A program made the position numbers and the translations under genes. Positions 12,501 to 21,500 of a stretch of DNA of 64,000 nucleotides are shown here, piece after piece. The DNA is taken from contig OZ026833.1 in NCBI GenBank assembly GCA_964023205.1, positions 6,536,138 through 6,600,137 on the forward strand, read 5' to 3'. How positions within the stretch are numbered: position 1 is the stretch's first letter; every line of letters starts with the position of its first letter. Under the pieces are notes generated by a model. The model was not told the DNA's origin. It did no database searches and saw only the letters and a list, made by a program, of their open reading frames with translations. The DNA comes from Lutraria lutraria (taxonomy: Eukaryota; Mollusca; Bivalvia; Venerida; Mactridae).

Positions 12501-15500
12501 AACTGAGTCGCTTATTTTTCAACATATAAAATATAATAATTTGAGCCTAACACATACTAGCATCAAACATATTTATTTGCGGAAGTAGTGTGCGGTAAAG
12601 TCAAGATTATACCCCGATATTTATATTATTGTTATCAGACTCATTTACTCTTTTATAAATTAAGTAAGAAAGGTCTATCTTACCTCAAATATAACTCGTC
12701 TTTTTCCTGTCTTAACTGCTGTATTTCGGTCTCTTTAAGTTTTAGCATATTTGCCTTTGTCTCTAATTCTCGTAACGTTCTATCTTTTTGGGCTAGTTCT
12801 TTTTGCAATCTAATACGAAATAAGCTTATATATTTAAATAATTAAACCTGATTATAGCACAAAATTAGAATAACGTAATATACGGTAGTGACAAAAATTG
12901 AATAAATATTTTTAGACAAACTTCAACTAGCCAGTCGTTCGAGAATATATCAAATTATAAATATATTTTTAAAAAAGTGAAATGTTTATTGAATTCTTAG
13001 TCCTTTAATTTCCTCTCTAATTAAATACAATAGTTTGGTTTCGAATGTACTTAGTTGGAAACAAATGATTTAGTGAACGATATTTCAGCGAACCACTTTC
13101 CAAAAAAAAATTGAATGCAACGGAAGGCAACACTTTTGATACAAAAAACTGGTAATGTTACACAAACTACACAAACCTATGGACATCCGAGTTATCCTTC
13201 ATTTCCCTTTTCTTTAATTCCTCAAGCGCATTTTCGACAGACAACTTTTCCCTTTAGAACACGAACAATTAAACAGTGTTTTTTTTTAAAAAAAAATATT
13301 TGTAAAAAATTTCATTTGATTAACTTTTTAAAATCATACAATTATACAATGTGAACAAATTGACAGTATCCGTGAGAATAATAAAAGAAAATCTGAATAT
13401 TTCAAGAAATGTTAACAAACCCACATTGGTAAAGTTATTTGGACACCGTTCATATGTAATGGACATTGATTTAATGATAGATACGGGCGTAATTTCTAAT
13501 ATGAGTGTCGTACCGCAGTTCTCAACCCTCTACCTCGCCAAAAAAGCATACAAAAAAAAACAGCTGATTATTCCCTTACGACGTGTATTACTTATTGGGA
13601 AAGAGAAAATGACTTGGTATAGGTGTTTTCCTATTATTGTAACAATATCGACATATCAATATATTACTTTTCCAGTTCCTGTCTCTTCTTCTCACCGTCT
13701 TCCTTTTCTTTCTGTAGTTTGTCGATTTCTCTATGGTAGAAAAGGAGTAAGGTTAACAATAGAAGAAGAATTTCAAAAATGTAAAATTGACGAACAAGTC
13801 AATGTATTAAGTGGACTACAATTATTGAGAATATGTTTGTAAATTATATACTTTTTATTGTCGATATTTTGCTTTGAACTACGAGTATATCTACGAACAA
13901 AAATAAGTATATCTAACAAAAATATTCTTCCGAATTACTGGAAATCTTTTTTTTTGGGGGGGGGGGGGATGATTCAACTAGGAATCTTTTTACTATTTGT
14001 TACTCAACTCCTTATTTTTCTGCTTTTCGATGGTTAATTGTTCTTTCACTTGATCTGACTGCTTTTTTAGTTCGGCTACTTGTTGGTCCGCTTCTTTTCT
14101 ATCAGCAAAATAAATGAATTTTTTTAATAAAAACAAAAATTCTATTTGACAATTACACTGCATACCTACATTTAAGCTAAATGCGACTTATACAGTTCTC
14201 TAGCATAATACACCTGGTATAATTTCTCGAAAGCTTGCAGGTAAAAAAAATACAAGAGTACCATGTATTTGTATCAACCACCTCTTTTGTTTCCTTCTTT
14301 GTTTGCTACCCGTTAAAGGTACCTTCCCAATTTAAATTAAATATATCCATTTTCCTAAGTTCAAAGGAAAAAATGCCAATCTGGTGCAAAATTTTCTTTT
14401 TTCATAAAAAACATTATTTTTTATTGAATTTATTGCAACATTCATTACTGAAATAAAACCAAAGAGGAGCAGTTGATAACAGAAATGTCTTTTTTTTAAA
14501 TCCCAGTTTATCAAAAGATTCCCTATTTGGGTCAAAACGCCGCAAATTTTTCTCAATTTGTCTGGTACCGGTTCCTTTCCCAATCAGGCAAAAAACTGCA
14601 ACGGTTATCAATGTATAAATATTGAGGGTATAGTGCTGGTTATTGAAACTTAAATATATCACATACCGTTCCCCAAAACCGTTTGACATTACTGTTCACG
14701 AGTGTGAACTGTTACTCGTACATGTGTGTGTGTTCTTTTTACTATGACGTAATTCAACTGTTTTTATCCAATGTGTCAGAATCCTAACTCCAAGAATTAT
14801 TATCTCAAAATAGGATGGACAGATTTTATTAATGTTTATATATCTTACAGATTCTATGATAGAAAACAGTATTATATAAAAAAAATGACAATCCTTTGGG
14901 TAATCATCCCTTTAAATTTGCATTGAAGTCTATGGAAGTAACCCACTTTTCAAAGCTTAGTGACAAAAAAAACATCCATTTCAATGAAAACTCATGGTAA
15001 AACGATTCAATTACACAATATCAATACAATTTGATGAATAAACTTATAGATCGCCATTCAATATCTTAAGAAATTTATATTTTCTATTTTCCAACAAGGG
15101 CAAAAACTCATACACCTTTTAAAACAATGTCAAAAATAAATTACAAAGGTAAATATAAAAGAAATAACGACATTCGGAAATACTATTTTTTGTTATATCG
15201 ACATTTGTTTTTAGTATTAAGCAAATACATAAGAAAAATTGGGAGTTAGGGTCCTAATGCATTATTCGTTAATACCTTTTCTCTTTTGCCTCGTTCAGCT
15301 CTGCTGCTAGCTTCGTTAATTCTTCTTTAGATGCCCTACAAGAACACATACTGTTGTTATAATTAAGGCATCCAAAAATGTGTTTTACATTTCACTGGTA
15401 CAATACATATTGATCGCATTGTATTTTTCAGAAATGTAAAACATATATAGTTCACGTAGGTGGATTGTAATTTGTTTGTAAGAAACATGCATATATTGAA

Positions 15501-18500
15501 TGTATTATTATAAATATAATGTAGCTCTACAAACTTTTCATTCCGTCTGGCATTTTCCAGCTCTCTTTCGTAGTATTTTTCTTTCTCTTTCAAACTGTCC
15601 CTGCGAATTAAATTTAACACAGAATTAGGCAAGCACTGTTTTTCGTTGGTATGTCGGCACAACTGTTTTCAAATATATTTTACCAGATAAAGCTCTTATT
15701 CATACAAAAATCAAAATATGAGCATGAAAATAAATTTGACATCAAATAATGTCAGCAGAAAGAAAATGGTCGGTCATAGGTTTGACGCCTTAAAGCTTGG
15801 ACACATAGTCGGCATCATCTATTTTCAATGAAAATGTTTTTCACTTTCCTTTGAACGGTTTGCAATGAAGCAGTCATGTATACATGACAAATAAACGACA
15901 ACTGAATGAAAATTTTAAAGTGCTTTATTGAACATTGTTGATATTCCTCGTGCTTTATTGTTGCTGATATTTCTCGTGTTTACTGTTGTTGATATTTCTT
16001 GTGCTTTATTGTTGCTGATATTTCTTGTCCTTTATTGTTGTTGATATTTCTCGTGTTTTATTGTTGTTGATATTTCTTTTGTTTTATTGTTGTTGATATT
16101 TCTTGTGTTTTATTGTTGTTGATATTTCTTGTGTTTTATTGTTGTTTATATTTCTTGTGTTTTATTGTTGTTGATATTTCTTGTGTTTTATTGTTGTTGA
16201 TATTTCTCGTGTTTTATTGTTGTTGATATTTCTCGTGTTTTATTGTTGTTGATATTTCTTGTGTTTTATTGTTGTTGATATTTCTTGTGTTTTATTGTTG
16301 TTGATATCTCTCGTGTTTTATTGTTGTTGATATTTCTTGTGTCTTATTGTTGTTGATATTTCTTGTCCTTTCTTGTTGTTGATATTTCTTTTGCTTTATT
16401 GTTGTTGATATTTCTTTTACTTTATTGTTGTTGATATTTCTTTTGCTTTATTGTTGTTGATACATTTGTATTTCTTGTGTTTTATTGTTGTTGATATTTC
16501 TTGTCCTTTATTGTTGTTGATATTTCTCGTGTTTTATTGTTGTTGATATTTCTTTTGCTTTATTGTGGTTGATATTTCTTGTGTTTTATTGTTGTTGATA
16601 TTTCTTGTGTTTTATTGTTGTTGATATTTCTTTTGTTTTATTGTTGTTGATATTTCTTGTGCTTTATTGTTGTTGATATTTCTTGTGTTTTATTGTTGTT
16701 GATATTTCTTGTCCTTTCTTGTTGTTGATATTTCTTGTGTTTTATTGTTGTTGATATTTCTTGTGTTTTATTGTTGTTGATATTTCTCGTGTTTTATTGT
16801 TGTTGATATTTCTTGTGTTTTATTGTTGTTGATATTTCTTTTGTTTTATTGTTGTTGATATTTCTTGTGTTTTATTGTTGTTGATATTTCTTGTGCTTTA
16901 TTGTTGTTGATAGTTTTCACAAGGGTTTAACGTGACACCAACATCAAGAGTCAGTTCATTTGTCCGGGTTAACGACGTGTTGAACAATCACCGTTGTTTA
17001 GCTTCCTCGTGTGAAATTACATTATATCAAGATTTTACTGCATTGTAAGAAAAGTTACCGTTTATCTGTAGCTTGCTTAGTTTCCTTTTCTAACAATTTA
17101 ACATGATCCACTGAGGTTGTACTGTAAAACAACAACATGTATTGACTGTGAATAAACATTTTACATCAAACATTCATCAACTCCACTATTATGATGCGGA
17201 TTCAGTTTTCTACATCCGCCGTGAAAATGTTTCCATTTTATGAAATATTGATTTTGAGGTCATAAATAGAAACCTCCTGCATAAAGTTCAACACACATGA
17301 GTACTTTTCGAATTTTGAATTCAAATATGTTTGAACTTTTATTTTCAGTTTTGGCTACGATAAGGAAATCAGCTTAATGCTACACTAAATTTGAATATAA
17401 TTGAATAGTCCTATTATCGTATCTTTTGTTTCAGGAAAATTACCCAAGTTACTAAAATTTATTTTACGATAAATTTTTCAAAATACACGTGTTGTTGCTC
17501 ATGTTGAAAATTAGAACTATGTTTCTCTTGTATTCTTAGTTCATTTGGGTGTCATATATTGTTACTATGTTTATTTACATCTTTTTACCGTGAGTTTTTA
17601 TAGAAATGGACAATTGTTGTCCTTCATCTTTGAAAAATTTAAACTCACATTGACTTCAATAAAATTTAAAGGGACAATAACTCAAAGGATTGTCGTTGTT
17701 TTTTGAAAAATATCTCAGTAAATCTTTTTCTGATATTGAAACTTCTAAAATCAACATAAACGTTTTTAGAATTGGCCTGCTTCACTTCGAGAGGATAATT
17801 TTGGACATAATGGGTGTACTCCTTTAACATAAAGTTAATATTCATGGGTAACTAAATAACATTGACAATAATTATGTACATGTACTAAGATTAGAACTAA
17901 AGCTGGTTTTTATTCAAAGATTTTGTTTGGTTTACAAAGAGGATAGACAGGCTTCCACCGACTGTGCCGAGCCACAGACTTGTTTCTAGCTGACAAGTGG
18001 AGAAGAGCTGGAAGCAAGCAACCAACACACATTGACTGATCACAACTGTGGGCCCATCCGTCACGAAAGCGTTCAAGGATTTCACTTTGTAGTTGAACAA
18101 CTAAGGATAAATACCTATGTACACTGGTTGTTGATTGCGTCCATTCTTTCTCTTTGTCATTACGGCTGGAACATAAAAAGTACAACCTTACCTGATGTAC
18201 GTTGGCCATATACGAAACCTTTCATTAATCATAAAATATATTCATTTATCTATTATACGTTGTAATGTAGTTAAGACTATTTCAAACACGGTGGGTGAAG
18301 TAAATTAGCAATGTACTTAAAGCGTTTGCAAGACAAGCATCTGTATACTTAAATACATAAATAAAACACTATTGGGCATTGCTTAAGGTATCTGGCTTGT
18401 ATGTCAGGTCAAATTAAGTTTCACCAATTTATAGATTTAAAAACTAAACCATAATTATATACTAAAATAAGCCCACTGTATAAACTGCATTGCAAGTAAT

Positions 18501-21500
18501 TTGAAACAAATATTACATTTGATTGGTCTTCTATAAACCAATATCGCACGTAATTTTAAAAAAAATTGAACAACGATAACTACTCTGTATACAAGAATAT
18601 ATTACAACAAGTAGCCTTAAAATTACTTTAAATGTATAAAGCAAGGAACCGTGCCTTTTTATTTTATGTTCGATGGTTTAAGGAAACCAAGTCTATATGA
18701 ACGGTAATGGAAGTCGAAGACGTTAAGTAAAACCAACAATAATTTCCTATGTGCTATCAATGAAGAATTGCAGACTAAATTTAACAGTCCATGTGATCTT
18801 GTCCACGAATTGAATAGTACATCTCGAAGTAAATGTTACATTCAGTAAATTCATGAAAACAATATGCTTACCCGGGTGTGCTAGATGACGAAGCAACTTC
18901 GGATCCTTGCATGACAGCTGCTGTGTTTGTCTTATCAGTTTGTCTAAGAATTGTAAAAATACAAGAACAAAATGAGAAAGTGGCGTTACAAAGAGGTTAA
19001 ACACCTTTGTCGCTCGAGCGACAGTTCCTTTGATAACTGCGGGACACTTATTTACCGCCGTATGATATATATTCGAAAAATATGTTATAAAAATTGCGTT
19101 GTATTTTATTTAAAACTGTCCTGTTCACGCCTAAGAATTGAAGATAAAACCTTGTTTTGTAGACAAAACTGCAAGTAATTTGCTTACCCGGAGGGTGTTG
19201 AAACAGCTTGGATTTCTGAATTCCGACCGTCAGCAGTTTGGGCCATACCAGGCGGTCTATAAAAATACAACAAGAAATTCAACAAGAGCAGCTGGTTGTT
19301 AATTGGTGACGTTCGAGAGGCAGCGTGCACCATTCACAATTCCAAACTCGCTATCAGATTGTCGTATTTGATGATTTAGGCACAAAATAAGAACATATTT
19401 TTTATAATAGACTTATACAAAGTACTTCATCAAGAGAATACAAATCTACAATACAAATAAGCACAGCCATGTGTGATATGTTGAAAACAAGCACAGTGTT
19501 CTAATACTGGATACTCATTGACTTTACTTTTGTTGGTAAATTACTTAAAAATTGAGTTAAGTTTCTAACAGACATAAATTATAGTATATTGTGAGTATAG
19601 TCCCTTTTATAAAGACCATAGTATAAGTATAGATACGTCTATACCATAAACTAATCACCACCATGCATTCATTTACTAGGGCTGTGGCGAGTATCCGAGT
19701 ACTCGGGTAATCACGAATTAAAGTGGAAGATATGCAGAGAGTGCGTATACATTTAAGCCTTATAACAATTCATGTTGATTTACTTCATTAATCCTAAAAG
19801 AAAATTAAATTTAGCTGTCTTCACGACTGCAATTTTGAAGATTTAGACAGGGTAATTGATAACAAAAAAAATCGTGATTCGATTTGTGGATCGCACGTGT
19901 TGAATCGTGGATTGGACCGGATCGGCACTTCCCCAACGATCTACAGCCCTATCATTTACCTAATTTGTATCTGGTATTTGTTCTGATTCAGTGGATTTAA
20001 TGCCGTTTTGAACGATATTTCAGTCATATACGGCCGCACTAATTTACCCTTCCACAAGACGCAGACATCTTCCCCACACATGAAGGAAAATCGACTTTTT
20101 TGTCAAATTTTCATAACGGGGCATGGGCTTCCTCGACTGATATTCGAATATCCGGATTACTGGGTTACAAGTACAGTACATTGACGACTGTATCATAGCC
20201 ACGGCCTGCCATTCTTTTCAAAGTACAAACGTTCATGATGGTTAGAAACGTTAAATAGTATTGCATAAATCAGTAAAATTCAGATCCGTAAACATGTACA
20301 TTTTTACTTACGGGCTTCTTATGTCTTCATTTGAATGATCTTTTGTATATCTGACGGTAGTTTTACTTTTGCCTTTTCCTTTACCTTTCTCCTTACTATA
20401 AGTGTAAAAATAACCAAAGCATGTACATTGTAAAGTTCACAGCCTAGGAACATGCAGACAAAATGGCAATGGTAAGTTTAAACAAAATTAAAATCAGGAT
20501 ATCGTGTCTGACAATGCTCCTGGCGGTTAAACAAAAAATTCATTGAGCTTGGTGGAGAATCTGTGACAGACGAGACTTTGTTGCTGTTGTTGTTCTCTAT
20601 ATCTGAAGTTGTCCTTTTTCTGAAACAAGGCTGCTGTTTGTCACACAAACGAACGGCGGGAAACACGATGTCAGACTGAGACCAACTCATTCATTTGCTG
20701 ATATGCAGTAAAACCTGTTAATAAGGGCCACCCTTGGGAGAGACCAAATGTGGCCATTATTGACAAATGACTTTATTCTGAGATCGAGTTTGTTCTAAAT
20801 AACAAATTAAGGGTTTTCAAAGTATGGCCTTTATTCACAGGGTTTTCTTTATTGGAAGGTGGATTCATTATCTGACCCTGTCCTAATTTCGACACTCTAT
20901 ACGCTCGAATGATTTAATGTATGGATTACATGTTGCACTCATGATTATCATGTATACTTAATTGAAAATAACCAAGTCATTTCTTATGTATTTAATCCAA
21001 AATCGACGAAAATGCCATACAGAACAAAAAGTGATCCTTATCAAATTTTGAGTGGCATATTATGTTGTATTGTAATTAATACAATGTACATGTATATGAA
21101 CACTGTAGTCGAATTGTAATTAATGTTAAGTACTCTTATGTACAATCATGGAGATAATAGGGAGTTTCCCAAAGGTTTTGTTCTGTATCCGTTCATACAT
21201 CTTTATGACTTGGTCAACATCTTTTTACTTTTTTACTGGGATTAACGTCGCACCATTAGCTAGGGTCTTATAGGAGGGGGTAGTATATGGCTACTGATTA
21301 CCAGACAAAGTATCCATGCACTCGACCGCGGAGGATCTTACATATCTTTATAACGTTAACATTGTTAGGTGATGATTTTTTCTTCTTTTTCTTCAAAGAA
21401 AAAAGTAGAAAAAATGATCTATGATCCTTACTTTTTTTTATTTGATTGTTCCATTCCCGAACTCTCCGGCAGATCCTGGACTGGCTCTCTAGTGAAACAA

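Noticed and set aside
13351..13842. Plus-strand frame of 163 codons
   Set aside because: Antisense to the MIEAP-like exon 13668-13728 and its introns. The length is surprising, but there are no motifs, and the opposite strand has good splice sites with matching phase.
15920..16913. CRISPR-like array
   Set aside because: Regular units without unique spacers in an animal intron; it is a minisatellite.
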